Assembly: GCF_017352215.1 (NCBI RefSeq) | Contig: NZ_CP071444.1 | Span: 1,984,001-2,048,000 of the forward strand | From: Alkalibacter rhizosphaerae | Lineage (GTDB): Bacteria > Bacillota > Clostridia > Eubacteriales > Alkalibacteraceae | Direction of reading: 5' to 3' | DNA length: 64,000 nucleotides | Shown here: one piece after another, positions 41,021-49,636 of the stretch | How positions within the stretch are numbered: the first letter of the stretch is position 1 | How the letters are laid out: each line of letters starts with the position of its first letter | Program-made: the position numbers and the translations under genes | Notes under the pieces: generated by a model | The model's input: only the letters and a program-made list of their open reading frames with translations | The model's database searches: none | What the model was told of the DNA's origin: nothing

Positions 41021-41908
41021 TTGCATCCGTTTCCTGGTGAATGCGGCGGAGCATGTCCAAATCCATTCCTTTGAACAGTCCGCTGTTGGTACCAAGTATA
41101 AATCCCTTGAATTCCGTATTGCTTTCGATGTCATCTACGATCTGTTTAAGGCCGGATTCCGTCTGGGCCAGTTCCATGTCGTATACGTCCAGATGCCCCA
41201 GAGGCACAGGTCCTTGCCATAAGGCTTCAAATCTTCCAGTGTGACATCACATTTTTTATCGATGCAATGGAGCCCGGTAAAACCGGCATTGACGATGTCA
41301 TCCAGGATGGCCAGATAGTTGCCGTCGGAATGAAAGAAAGGGACCAGACCCAGTTTGTCCATGAGTTCTACCTGCCGCTCGATGGAGGCCATGAAATGAT
41401 CTTTGAACATTTCCGGTCGAACGATCAGCCCGCCCTGGAAGGCCACATCATCGGCGAAAATGATACCGTTGGATCCCAAATCTGCCAATTTTCGAATGTT
41501 TTCCATGTTCATGCGTTCCATGTGGAGGACGAAATCTTCCAATTCTTCATCGTCGGTCATCACCATGGAGCAAAACTCCCCAAATCCATAGTGGGCCAGC
41601 CCTGTTTCAAAGGCGCCGTCCAAAACATAAAAGTGAAAAAAATCCGTATTGATGGTCCACTTTTTTAATTCCAATGGATCCATGTTTAAAAGAGGCAGGG
41701 CCTCTTCCTTGTTATAGGTGGGAAAGTGGGTGACCAGATCCATTTCCATTTCTTTGGCGAAATCCCATCGGTGTTCAAATTTTACTTCCGGTACATGATA
41801 ATGGGAGGCGATCACCGTGTCGTCCAGGACCAGTTCTCCCTTTGCCACTTTTGGTACATCCATATGACGGATGGTATTCAGAATCAATGCTTGTGTTTCC
41901 GTTGCCAT
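41004..41908 (-). pseudogene. URO-D-family methyltransferase-like protein with a one-base frameshift
   Basis: Starting at 41908 (site AAGGAG), the frame encodes a uroporphyrinogen decarboxylase-superfamily TIM barrel: FEHRWDF, GSNGIIFADDVAFQGGLIVRPEMFKDHF, GLVPFFHSDGNYLAILDDIVNAGFTGLHCID. After LEDLKPYGKDLCLWG it leaves frame at the C4 run (41196-41199). Restoring one base gives LWGHLDVYDMELAQTESGLKQIVDDI...GFILGTNSGLF, the expected C-terminus. Repaired length is 301 residues. It has HSDGN at the active-site strand, unlike the three island paralogues. Either a recent null mutation or a sequencing error; the rest is intact. Confidence 0.75.
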
Positions 41909-42202
41909 TGCCGATCTCCTTTTTACTTCATGTCGTCTTATTGTGATTTTGACATTTATTATAACATATTTTGCACCATGAGAAACCACCTTGTTGAAAG
42001 GGGATACATGAAATATTGCAAGACTGTTGACCTATTCGTTCAAGTTGTGATATTTTAGACTCGAAATCTGTTTTAGACGATGGCTAATTTACAATTTATA
42101 TGAAAATTGGATAAACTAATTTTGTAAACAGACAAATTTACTATGATATAATAATAAAAAACTTTGAATTCTTCGACATAATGAAAAAATGGGAGTGATT
42201 GG

Positions 42203-44137
42203 ATGAAAAAAAAGTGGATCGTGAGCATATTGGTAGTAGTTGTAGTAGCGGTTGTAGGAACGGTTGTTTTTGCAACGGATCTGTTTCGAAGCGTGGAGTT
42301 GGGAGATTACACCTATCGCTTTCGAGGAGGCGACGGAGTTATCGCCAAGTATGGAGGAACAGAAACGGTGTTGGAGATCCCCGAATCCTTTGAGTGGGAA
42401 GGTGAAACATACAGGGTTTCCTATATAGGGGAGAATGCTTTTGCCGAAGCGACGAATCTGAAGACCGTGATCGTTGGCGAACATGTCCTTACTGTGGAAA
42501 GTGGCGCATTTTCCGGTTGCGCCAGTTTGAGTCGCGTCGAATTTTTAGGAAATGCACCCGAGATGGGAGAAGGTGTCTTTGAAGGAACACCTGCTGCACT
42601 AAAATTGCTGTATGCCCACGACATGACCGGTTACGATGAAAACTTTGGATACGCCATAGAACCATTTTATTATGTGGAGTACCTGGACTATTTGAGTGAA
42701 GCTGGTACCTTGCCCCAGGACGACAACCATTACGCCTACGGAGATGTGATCCAGGCTATGGAAAATATCGGCCACCTGGAACGGGTCGGTCACACATTCA
42801 AAGGCTGGACCACGGATCCGACCGGGGAAGGGACAGTCATCGAAGCAGGAAGTGAATTTGAACTGACAGAAGCTACGGCTAAACTCTACCCATTCTGGGA
42901 AAAAAACAAGTACAAGATCACATTTGAAACCAAGGGAGGCTCCGGGGTGGAAGAAGTGATCGTGGAACACGGAGATTTGTTGAAAGCTCCGCAAGAACCG
43001 ACAAAAAAAGGTGCTATTTTCATCTCCTGGACAGGAGATGAAAATGGACAGAAACCATGGAAATTTACAACGGAAACAGTAACAGAAGACCTGATCCTGT
43101 ATGCAAAATGGTTGACCATTCCAGCTGCGCCAGGGGGAACCCAAGCTTCGGCGGATGGATACGATCAAATCAAAGTTCGGTGGAACAAGACTTCTCATGC
43201 TACGTCCTATGCCGTTTATCGGAGCGATGGAGCCAAAGGGAATTATACGAAAATCGGGGAAACGAGTTCTACTTCCTACACCGACAAGAATCGACCATAT
43301 CAAACCGTATTTTATTACAAAGTGCAGGCACTGGCTTCGGAAGGCAGCATAAAAGCGGAAAGTCCCATGTCCGGGTATGCATCTGCAAAGGCTGAATTGA
43401 TCGTGCCGCCATCTTACAGTGCTGTTCGAAAAGAAACTCAAGGAGTGTCCCTGACGTGGAATGGGACTCCTGGGGCCGGTGGGTATGAAGTGTATCGAGC
43501 ATCCAGCGCCGGCGGGAATTTTGAATTGGTGGATCGGACCACATCAACAAGTTATGTGGATTCTTCCGCCAAGTGGACCGAAGGGAATTTTTATAAAGTT
43601 CGCGCTTATCGCAATGTGAATGGAACGGACCTGTATAGCGGTCATACGAACGTCAAAGGATTTTACCGGGTGGGGGATCAACTGGCAGATTACATGTCCA
43701 GTCTCTCCAATCGGAACAGCGTCAATGCAGAGGCCAAAAGGTTGCGGGGAGGGCATTTGCACAACGCCTGTGTATATTTCACGGCGGAAGCACTGCGAAG
43801 AGTTGGAGTGCCGATCCGAAGTTCCATGGGAAGCATCGATTATCTGATGCCCTATCTCAGCAACAATGGATGGGTGAAGGACAGGGATTATACCCAGCTT
43901 CGAAAGGGCGACATTTGTTTTACGACAGATGCTGCCGGAGATCCCAATGGACGTCCAACCCATGCATTTATTTTCATGGGTTGGGTGACTCCAGGCGATT
44001 ACAGCATGGCGTATATTTGCGACAATCAATCGCCCTATTACGATGATCAAGTCCTCCACACCAGACACATGCTGGAAAAACATGAACACAACGGATCTGA
44101 AAAAGAAGCATTTAGTTTCTTTATGAGATTGCGATAA
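42203..44137 (+). CDS. Multidomain surface protein: LRR, InlB-type repeats, two Fn3, C-terminal cysteine amidase-like domain
   Basis: Exported protein of 644 residues. Signal peptide (about 1-28, ending VVFATDLF), then BspA-type leucine-rich repeat text (about 70-140; YIGENAFAEATNLKTVIVGEHVLTVESGAFSGCASL). Two InlB B-repeat-like segments (about 150-235 and 236-302; FKGWTTDPTGEGTV, FISWTGDENGQ) and two fibronectin type III domains (about 310-400, 405-490) follow. The C-terminal 150 residues resemble a papain-like amidase: NACVYFTAEAL (Cys about 523), LRKGDICF, THAFIFMGW (His about 587). It could be a wall hydrolase or adhesin. GGGAGTGATTGG precedes the ATG. No sortase motif was seen. Confidence 0.75.
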   Translation: MKKKWIVSILVVVVVAVVGTVVFATDLFRSVELGDYTYRFRGGDGVIAKYGGTETVLEIPESFEWEGETYRVSYIGENAFAEATNLKTVIVGEHVLTVESGAFSGCASLSRVEFLGNAPEMGEGVFEGTPAALKLLYAHDMTGYDENFGYAIEPFYYVEYLDYLSEAGTLPQDDNHYAYGDVIQAMENIGHLERVGHTFKGWTTDPTGEGTVIEAGSEFELTEATAKLYPFWEKNKYKITFETKGGSGVEEVIVEHGDLLKAPQEPTKKGAIFISWTGDENGQKPWKFTTETVTEDLILYAKWLTIPAAPGGTQASADGYDQIKVRWNKTSHATSYAVYRSDGAKGNYTKIGETSSTSYTDKNRPYQTVFYYKVQALASEGSIKAESPMSGYASAKAELIVPPSYSAVRKETQGVSLTWNGTPGAGGYEVYRASSAGGNFELVDRTTSTSYVDSSAKWTEGNFYKVRAYRNVNGTDLYSGHTNVKGFYRVGDQLADYMSSLSNRNSVNAEAKRLRGGHLHNACVYFTAEALRRVGVPIRSSMGSIDYLMPYLSNNGWVKDRDYTQLRKGDICFTTDAAGDPNGRPTHAFIFMGWVTPGDYSMAYICDNQSPYYDDQVLHTRHMLEKHEHNGSEKEAFSFFMRLR

Positions 44138-44173
44138 AAGAAACGGGGATCGTAGAAACGATCCCCGTTTCTT
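44138..44173 (+). terminator. Intrinsic terminator after the surface protein
   Basis: AAGAAACGGGGATCG-TAGAAA-CGATCCCCGTTTCTT followed by GAATTTTT; also marks the left edge of the AT-rich island. Confidence 0.85.
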
Positions 44174-44215
44174 GAATTTTTAAGCTCAAAAGCTAAAACA
44201 ATGTAACATACACAA

Positions 44216-44255
44216 CCTTAAAAACTTGACATTTAAGGTTGCAATCAATTAAAAT
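44216..44255 (+). promoter_or_regulatory. Island promoter P1 with inverted-repeat operator
   Basis: Operator CCTTAAA-N3-TTGACA-TTTAAGG (44216-44238, extended to perfect 9-bp arms at 44214-44240) has the -35 TTGACA in its centre. An 18-bp spacer leads to TAAAAT (44250-44255). Drives the first URO-D-like gene. Confidence 0.8.
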
Positions 44256-44391
44256 TGTAATTGTACAAAAGTTTAAAGATTTAGTGCAGATTGTAAAAAT
44301 GTAAATTGTGAATAGAGGTGATTCGGCGAGAAATGCAAACGCATCGTATGAAAATCTTATGTTTAGTTCACTTTTTAAAGGAGGATGTGTA

Positions 44392-45537
44392 ATGACAAAT
44401 CAACAAGAGCAACGTAATCAATTATTTAGAGACATTTGGCAAGGAAAGCGCCCGGCAAGAGTGCCGATTCAAGCTGGTGTAACAGAAGATTTTGCAGTTG
44501 ATTATCTTGGATATAATGCTAAAAGAGATTTATACAATCCCAAATTGACTTATGAAATGGCTGATAAGATGGCAGAATTGATTGATGCGGATACGCTTCC
44601 GATGGCACCTTTTTCACAGGCGGCTATTTACAGGTATGTTAAGCAAGCATTTATGGTACCTGGAGCAGATGGCTTCTTTCAACATCCAAATATTGCGCCA
44701 ATGGAGTATAATGAGTATCCTGAGTTCATTAAAGATCCATTTGAGTTTATTGTTAAAAAGATCCAACCCAGAGTTTTTGGAATACTTCAAGATGATCCTG
44801 AATTTGGACAATTAAAGATTAATGTGGCTCGCACTGTACTTAAATCCAAATTTATAGGGCTTGGACCGAATCTCGCGGATAAACATCAACGAGCAAATAT
44901 TCTTCAATCACCAATAATATTATGGGCTCCATTTGATTTCATTGCAGATTATATTCGAAGTTTTTCTACCATTTTATCCGATATCAGAAGAAATCCTGAG
45001 TGGGTAATACAAGCTTGTGAAGCTGCATGTGACTATCAAATCGAACAAGTGAAGATGCTTCCAAAACCAGATCCAGATAAGATTACTACTTTGTTGATGC
45101 CGCTACATATGGCACCCTTCATGAAACCTAAGGATTTTGAAAAATTTTATTGGCCTTCGTATCGAAGATCAGTTGAAGAATTTCAAAAACTGGGTTTTAA
45201 TATCTCGACGTATGCTGAAGAAGATTGGACTCCACACCTAGATGCATTTAATGATCTTCCGGGTAGGTGCTGTATCCAATTTGAATATCCGCATCCTCAA
45301 GATGTGGTTGACAAAATCAGCAAAAAACATATATTTTCTACCATGTATCCTACAGCATTATTAAGAGAAGGAACAAAACAGCAATGCATTGACAAAGCGA
45401 AAGAGTATCTTGATATTTTGATGCCTGGCGGAAATTACATTTTTGCGCCACAAAAAGTACCGCTAAGAAGGAATGATATAAAAATTGAGAATTTACAATC
45501 AGTTATAGAATTTGTTAGAGTATATGGCGAGTATTAA
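44392..45537 (+). CDS. URO-D-family corrinoid methyltransferase-like protein 1
   Basis: TIM-barrel protein of 381 residues in the uroporphyrinogen decarboxylase/MtaA/CmuA superfamily. Features: RPARVPIQAGVTEDFAVDYLG near the N-terminus, SPIILWAPFDFIADYIRSFSTILSDIRRNP in the middle, FMKPKDFEKFYWPSYRR, then the active-site strand with AEEDWTPHLD. At this strand MtaA-type enzymes have a zinc HxC motif; here it is ExDW-TP. I infer a substrate:corrinoid methyltransferase (MT-I) of a demethylase system. Start 44392 has AAAGGAGGATG; an upstream GTG at 44308 has none. Its own transcription unit with the downstream microprotein. Substrate unknown. Confidence 0.75.
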   Translation: MTNQQEQRNQLFRDIWQGKRPARVPIQAGVTEDFAVDYLGYNAKRDLYNPKLTYEMADKMAELIDADTLPMAPFSQAAIYRYVKQAFMVPGADGFFQHPNIAPMEYNEYPEFIKDPFEFIVKKIQPRVFGILQDDPEFGQLKINVARTVLKSKFIGLGPNLADKHQRANILQSPIILWAPFDFIADYIRSFSTILSDIRRNPEWVIQACEAACDYQIEQVKMLPKPDPDKITTLLMPLHMAPFMKPKDFEKFYWPSYRRSVEEFQKLGFNISTYAEEDWTPHLDAFNDLPGRCCIQFEYPHPQDVVDKISKKHIFSTMYPTALLREGTKQQCIDKAKEYLDILMPGGNYIFAPQKVPLRRNDIKIENLQSVIEFVRVYGEY

Positions 45538-45570
45538 ATTAAATCCAACAATTGATTATGGAGGTGTATC

Positions 45571-45714
45571 ATGGATAAGGAATTTAAACCTGTTCTTACA
45601 AGAGAAGAATTGATCGAAAGATATAATTTGTCTGAGGATGACCAAGTTTATTTGCTGGATCTTTTTGTTGAAGTTGAGCAAGCAGTGTACAGACATCTAT
45701 CGTATCATCTATAA
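45571..45714 (+). CDS. Microprotein of 47 residues after methyltransferase 1
   Basis: ATG at 45571 with the strong site GGAGGTG; encodes MDKEFKPVLTREELIERYNL followed by SEDDQVYLLDLFVEVEQAV and a short tail. Acidic, predicted helical, no cysteines, no membrane segment. It lies 33 bp after the methyltransferase gene and before a clear terminator, so it is cotranscribed. I do not recognise the family. A subunit or regulator of the methyltransferase is possible. Confidence 0.6.
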   Translation: MDKEFKPVLTREELIERYNLSEDDQVYLLDLFVEVEQAVYRHLSYHL

Positions 45715-45721
45715 ATAGAAT

Positions 45722-45775
45722 AGAGAATTAGCATGATTGCAATAAGTAGATGTCATGTTAATTCTCTTTCTTTTG
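45722..45775 (+). terminator. Intrinsic terminator after the microprotein gene
   Basis: AGAGAATTAGCATG, loop, CATGTTAATTCTCT followed by TTCTTTT; one bulged base in the stem. Confidence 0.75.
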
Positions 45776-45875
45776 GCTAATCATTTCGAAAAAAACTAGC
45801 ATTTAAACATTAGAGTCTATCCGCTTTTTAAACTTATAGCGTTGCAACAAACAACTCCACAATCATTAAATAAAA

Positions 45876-45905
45876 TTGCACTTTCACAAATACTTATGTT
45901 AAAAT
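45876..45905 (+). promoter_or_regulatory. Probable promoter of the tetR gene
   Basis: TTGCAC, 18-bp spacer, TAAAAT. It has the same spacing as the other island promoters but lacks the CCTTAAA/TTTAAGG repeat. Confidence 0.5.
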
Positions 45906-45931
45906 AGAGTAAATTAGTGGAGGAAAAATAG

Positions 45932-46615
45932 ATGGCAAAAACATCGCAGGGAATCGAAACAAAGCGTTTACTTTTAAAAAGTTCTAGCAAATTGTTTTGC
46001 AAATATGGTTATAATAAAACAAAAATGCAATTAATAGCTGACAATACTGGTATAACTATAGGAAGTATAGGATATTATTTTAGAAAAAAGGAAGACATTG
46101 CTGGAGAATTGTTAAAAAGATATATTTCAAAAATTTATCGATTTATTTTACAGCATAGCGACGGACCAATCGACAGCTTTACCTTGCATGTAACAGCCAG
46201 TTTGCCTTATTATAAAAATATTTACAAAAATAAAGCGACTCGAAAATTTTACTATGAATTGATAACAAGTGGATCTTTACACTCAGATGTGAATTCTAAT
46301 AATTCATTTAGAAAAATGATGGATAATTTGAATCGAAAAATTATTAAGGAGAATGGCGTTGTTTTAGATGATTTCAGAAAAACTGCTGTTACAATTTTTA
46401 ACTCAGGTGGACGTAACGCAATGATCTTAAAACTTATGGAAAATTATTTTGATGTTGATGAAATCGATGAAGCAATCAACTATATTGGAGTAGGTACTGG
46501 TTCAGTTTTGGGTGTACCTCAAGATAAGATAGGTATAGCCATAGATTATTGTAATTCTTTTTACAAAATACATCAACAGGAGTTAGATGGATTTTGTGTT
46601 TTGGAAAAATATTAA
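45932..46615 (+). CDS. TetR-family transcriptional regulator
   Basis: Regulator of 227 residues. The N-terminal HTH (about 10-55; TKRLLLKSSSKLFCKYGYNKTKMQLIADNTGITIGSIGYYFRKKEDI) is a clear TetR domain. The C-terminal ligand-binding region is helical and family-specific. The gene sits between the first methyltransferase unit and the methyl-THF methyltransferase, with its own promoter and terminator. It is the only regulator in the island, so it is the best candidate for binding the inverted repeat that overlaps four promoters here. Its own promoter has no such repeat. Site GGAGGA before the ATG. Confidence 0.88.
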   Translation: MAKTSQGIETKRLLLKSSSKLFCKYGYNKTKMQLIADNTGITIGSIGYYFRKKEDIAGELLKRYISKIYRFILQHSDGPIDSFTLHVTASLPYYKNIYKNKATRKFYYELITSGSLHSDVNSNNSFRKMMDNLNRKIIKENGVVLDDFRKTAVTIFNSGGRNAMILKLMENYFDVDEIDEAINYIGVGTGSVLGVPQDKIGIAIDYCNSFYKIHQQELDGFCVLEKY

Positions 46616-46665
46616 ATTATTAAATGCTTGATAACAAAAAATAGATTGTTCGTTAAATTATTTGT

Positions 46666-46700
46666 AACCGTCTCTGTTTAGGGCGGTTTTTTGTTTTTTT
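46666..46700 (+). terminator. Intrinsic terminator after tetR
   Basis: AACCGTC, loop, GGGCGGTT followed by a T-rich tract. Confidence 0.65.
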
Positions 46701-46720
46701 GATAGTCGTCACAAGAATTA

Positions 46721-46760
46721 CCTTAAAATCTTGACATTTACGGCAAAAGAAGGTTAAAAT
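46721..46760 (+). promoter_or_regulatory. Island promoter P2 with inverted-repeat operator
   Basis: CCTTAAA-N3-TTGACA-TTTACGG (46721-46743; one mismatch in the right arm), 18-bp spacer, TAAAAT (46755-46760). Drives the methyl-THF methyltransferase gene. Confidence 0.75.
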
Positions 46761-46804
46761 TATAAAAAGAGTGATAATACAAAAAACACTAAAGGAGAAG
46801 AGAA

Positions 46805-47617
46805 ATGATTATTATTGGTGAAAAAATTAATGGTGCTATACCGGTTGTAAAAGAGGCTATCGTAAAGCGGGATGCTGAATTTATTAGAAACAGAGCATTG
46901 AAGCAAGCAGAAGCTGGTGCTGATTATATTGATATATGTGCCTCCACAGATCCTGAAGTAGAAGTTGAAACATTAAAATGGTTGATTGAAATTGTTCAAG
47001 ATGCAGTTGAAATAGCAATTTGCATAGATAGTCCAAATCCTTTATTTATTCAAGAAGTTATACCAATTGTAAACAAACCGGGGATTATAAATTCTGTGAG
47101 CCTAGAAACAGTTGAAGGGACCAATAAAGATAAATGTGAGATCGTATTTCCTTTAATACAAGGAACTGAGTGGCAGGTTATAGCTTTAACATGTGATAGT
47201 GTTAACGGAACCCCTAAAGACGTTGAAACCAGAGTGCAGATTACTCGAGGCATTATTGAAAAAGCAAAAACTTATGACATCAAACTGGAAAACATACACA
47301 TTGACCCTCTAGTTATGGCCTTGGCTACGGATCTGAAATCTCTAACGAATTTTGTTAAAACGATGAATATTATTAAAAGCGATTTTCGAGAAATCAAATT
47401 TACTTCTGGTCTTAGCAATATCTCTTTCGGAATGCCTAAAAGAAAAATTATCAATCAAAACTTCATGACTATAGCAATATATGAAGGAATGGATTCAGCG
47501 ATTATTGATCCACTAAACAAGGAAATAATGGGAGCGATTTTTGGTACAGAGGCTCTTCTAGGTAGAGACAAATTCACTCGAAGATATAATTCAGCTGTGC
47601 GAAAAGGGATTATTTAG
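46805..47617 (+). CDS. Methyltetrahydrofolate:corrinoid methyltransferase (MT-II-like)
   Basis: Pterin-binding TIM-barrel protein of 270 residues, related to AcsE, MtvA and the MetH pterin domain. GEKINGA at the start, GADYIDICASTDPEVE, ICIDSPNP, INSVSLE, THIDPLVM-like IHIDPLVMALATD and the FTSGLSNISFGMPKR signature followed by N-F..A...G.DSAIIDP are the family landmarks. It would move methyl groups between the corrinoid protein and tetrahydrofolate, feeding catabolic C1 flow. It is monocistronic: own operator-type promoter P2 and terminator at 47626. Site AAAGGAGAAG. Confidence 0.88.
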   Translation: MIIIGEKINGAIPVVKEAIVKRDAEFIRNRALKQAEAGADYIDICASTDPEVEVETLKWLIEIVQDAVEIAICIDSPNPLFIQEVIPIVNKPGIINSVSLETVEGTNKDKCEIVFPLIQGTEWQVIALTCDSVNGTPKDVETRVQITRGIIEKAKTYDIKLENIHIDPLVMALATDLKSLTNFVKTMNIIKSDFREIKFTSGLSNISFGMPKRKIINQNFMTIAIYEGMDSAIIDPLNKEIMGAIFGTEALLGRDKFTRRYNSAVRKGII

Positions 47618-47625
47618 TGCCTAAT

Positions 47626-47663
47626 ATAAAAAGCAATCTGGAAAAATCCAGATTGCTTTTTAT
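47626..47663 (+). terminator. Intrinsic terminator after the methyl-THF methyltransferase
   Basis: ATAAAAAGCAATCTGG, A-rich loop, CCAGATTGCTTTTTAT; A/T-tailed on both sides. Confidence 0.85.
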
Positions 47664-47744
47664 ATAACCTTAATCATATTAAGTTCGTAAATATCTTCAT
47701 ATTGTGACAACAAACAATAAAAATAAACAAAATTTAAAAACTTG

Positions 47745-47784
47745 ACTTAAAATATTGACATTTAAGGCCAGTATAGTGTAATAT
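47745..47784 (+). promoter_or_regulatory. Island promoter P3 with inverted-repeat operator
   Basis: ACTTAAA-N3-TTGACA-TTTAAGG (47745-47767; one mismatch in the left arm), 18-bp spacer, TAATAT (47779-47784). Drives methyltransferase 2, a microprotein and the symporter genes. Confidence 0.78.
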
Positions 47785-47914
47785 TGCAATAAATACAACA
47801 TTTATAATATTGTAAAATAAAATGTAATATAATAAAAAAGAGGTGATAGATGTTGGTATAGATTCGAGCTTAATTATTCATCAATGAATATTGAATTTTG
47901 GGAGGATGATCAAA

Positions 47915-49123
47915 TTGCTAAAGCAAGAAATAAAAGTGAAATATGACAAGAAACTAAAATTGTTTTCAGATATTACTAGTGGGAAAACACCAGAAAGAGT
48001 CCCTTTGTGTCCATTCATAGAAACGTGGGCATTTCATTACGCAGAAATCAGTGTTAAGGAAGCGTTTTTGAAAAATAATGAATTACTGTTTCAAGCATAT
48101 AAAAAGATTTGTGATGACATTGAAATCGATGCAGTAGCAAGTATTTCAAACACAGTACCGTTTAAAGCGGGGCTGAATTTTGCAAGTAAAAATAATTCGA
48201 ATAGTGATGGTTTTATTGGAGCAGGCCTATACACGGTTTCAGATGATGGCGTGCAAATCAGAGGATCACATGGACATTTGATGGAGGGAGAAGAGTTAAA
48301 AGAGTTAGCCAAAGATGCAAAAACATATTTTGCAAATGTGATTGCGCCCAAAAAATTTCCGATATTGAATCAGAGTTTAGAGAAAAATGTTGAATTAGTG
48401 CAAGATGCACTAAAAGATATTAAGGATTGGATGGCATACAACGGAGAAGTCATTAATCGATTGGAAACAGAAGTTGGGATACCAGTAATTATTAAAATGA
48501 CAAATTACAATCCCATGGATGTAGTATTAGATTATTTGAGAGATTTCGTTGGAATTTCAAGAGATATCCGTAAACGTCCAGATGAGTTATACGACGCTTG
48601 TGAAGCTATTTATGATTTTGTCAGCGAAATGTTTTTTGATTCTAAAGTTCCGGTAGATGATAAGTGGCTATTCTCCCCACTTCATATTCCAACATATATG
48701 CGGCCTAAAGACTTTGAGAAGTTATATTTTCCCTTCATGAAAAGATATGTAGAAGAATTTGGGGTGAAGAGAGGCTACACATTGCATTTCTTTATGGAAA
48801 ACGACTGGACGCCTTATCTTGATATTCTTCAAGATCTTCCTAAAACAAGCAAAGTAATCGGTTTATTTGAACTGGGCGATCTTAAATACATTAAAGAAAA
48901 GATGAAAGATCGAATGATTTTTCATGGTGGCTTGTCAGCAAATGAACTAAAGTTTCTAAGTATTCCAGAGCTGAGAGATAGTGTCAAGAAAACGTTTGAT
49001 GACTTGGCTCCAGGAGGTCAGTTTATTTTTGGAACAGATTACAGTTTGATGAATTTAAATGATGGAAAACCCGAAAATTTAATCGAAGCAATGGCATTCG
49101 CGAAAGATTATGGAAAATATTGA
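47915..49123 (+). CDS. URO-D-family corrinoid methyltransferase-like protein 2
   Basis: TIM-barrel protein of 402 residues in the URO-D superfamily. It contains GKTPERVPLCPFIETWAF, VVLDYLRDFVGISRDIRKRPDEL, PTYMRPKDFEKLYFPFMKRYVEEF, the active-site strand FMENDWTPYLDILQDLP and FGTDYSLMNLNDGKPENLIEAM. It shares the ExDWTP motif and the LPxx...FE pattern with proteins 1 and 3, and lacks the HxC zinc motif. TTG at 47915 is chosen because GGGAGG lies 9 bp upstream; an in-frame ATG at 47906 is too close. A longer frame from TTG 47891 is unlikely. Candidate substrate-specific methyltransferase. Confidence 0.72.
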   Translation: MLKQEIKVKYDKKLKLFSDITSGKTPERVPLCPFIETWAFHYAEISVKEAFLKNNELLFQAYKKICDDIEIDAVASISNTVPFKAGLNFASKNNSNSDGFIGAGLYTVSDDGVQIRGSHGHLMEGEELKELAKDAKTYFANVIAPKKFPILNQSLEKNVELVQDALKDIKDWMAYNGEVINRLETEVGIPVIIKMTNYNPMDVVLDYLRDFVGISRDIRKRPDELYDACEAIYDFVSEMFFDSKVPVDDKWLFSPLHIPTYMRPKDFEKLYFPFMKRYVEEFGVKRGYTLHFFMENDWTPYLDILQDLPKTSKVIGLFELGDLKYIKEKMKDRMIFHGGLSANELKFLSIPELRDSVKKTFDDLAPGGQFIFGTDYSLMNLNDGKPENLIEAMAFAKDYGKY

Positions 49124-49140
49124 AAAAGTTTTAGATTTTG

Positions 49141-49156
49141 TTGATTAATTAATCAA
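49141..49156. repeat. 16-bp perfect palindrome TTGATTAATTAATCAA
   Basis: Located just after the methyltransferase 2 stop codon. AT-only apart from the outer G/C; possibly a weak terminator stem or a binding site. Confidence 0.4.
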
Positions 49157-49233
49157 TAAACGAAACACAGTTTTTACTTATCATTAGAGTGCCGTGTTTA
49201 TAATCCTAATGAGTTAAGGAGGTGAAATAACTT

Positions 49234-49359
49234 ATGGAACATAGCTTTATGGATGCACTGCAAATAGTAGAAGAAAATTTAGTCAGAAAGGGGATTTCTA
49301 AAGAGGAAGCAAAGGGACTAATAAAAAAACTGATTTGGATTTTGGTATGTAGATTATAA
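49234..49359 (+). CDS. Microprotein of 41 residues after methyltransferase 2
   Basis: ATG at 49234 with the strong site AAGGAGGTG; encodes MEHSFMDALQIVEENLVRKG followed by ISKEEAKGLIKKLIWILVCRL. Amphipathic helix, basic at the C-terminus. It lies in the P3 unit between methyltransferase 2 and the small membrane protein (16 bp downstream). Not homologous to the microprotein at 45571, but in the same position relative to its methyltransferase. Function unknown. Confidence 0.6.
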   Translation: MEHSFMDALQIVEENLVRKGISKEEAKGLIKKLIWILVCRL

Positions 49360-49375
49360 GATGGGAGGATCAAAA

Positions 49376-49615
49376 ATGTCAAGTGAACCTAACAAAAGAT
49401 TCTTAAAAAGCAGTGCTGGTAATGTGTTACTTGCAGTTGTTCTTTTGGTGGTTTTTCAAGTAATTCTCCATAATGATTTTTGGAATTGGACAGATCCAAA
49501 AATTTATTTTGGGTGGTTGCCAAGTAATGTACTGTATCGAATTGTCATGGTAGGTATAGTTATTCCAATAACAATGCATATTGTAACAAAAATATCTTGG
49601 CCAATTCCAAAATAA
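49376..49615 (+). CDS. Small membrane protein paired with the sodium:solute symporter
   Basis: Protein of 79 residues with two membrane helices (about 20-37; about 55-74) separated by FWNWTDPKIYFGWLPSN. Small two-helix proteins (for example DUF997/YhdT or DUF3311) often precede SSS symporters and are thought to be accessory subunits. It lies 21 bp upstream of the symporter start. The ATG at 49376 has GGGAGG. Exact family not assigned. Confidence 0.7.
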   Translation: MSSEPNKRFLKSSAGNVLLAVVLLVVFQVILHNDFWNWTDPKIYFGWLPSNVLYRIVMVGIVIPITMHIVTKISWPIPK

Positions 49616-49636
49616 AAATTTGAAAGGAGATAAGAC

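Noticed and set aside
41947-41956. TTGACATTTA near the 41-kb URO-D gene as a fifth island operator
   Set aside because: It lacks both CCTTAAA and TTTAAGG arms and a -10 at 18 bp, and is on the wrong strand for the gene.
45876-45905. tetR promoter as a member of the operator set
   Set aside because: It shares the 18-bp spacing but has TTGCAC and no inverted repeat, so autoregulation through the same site is not supported.
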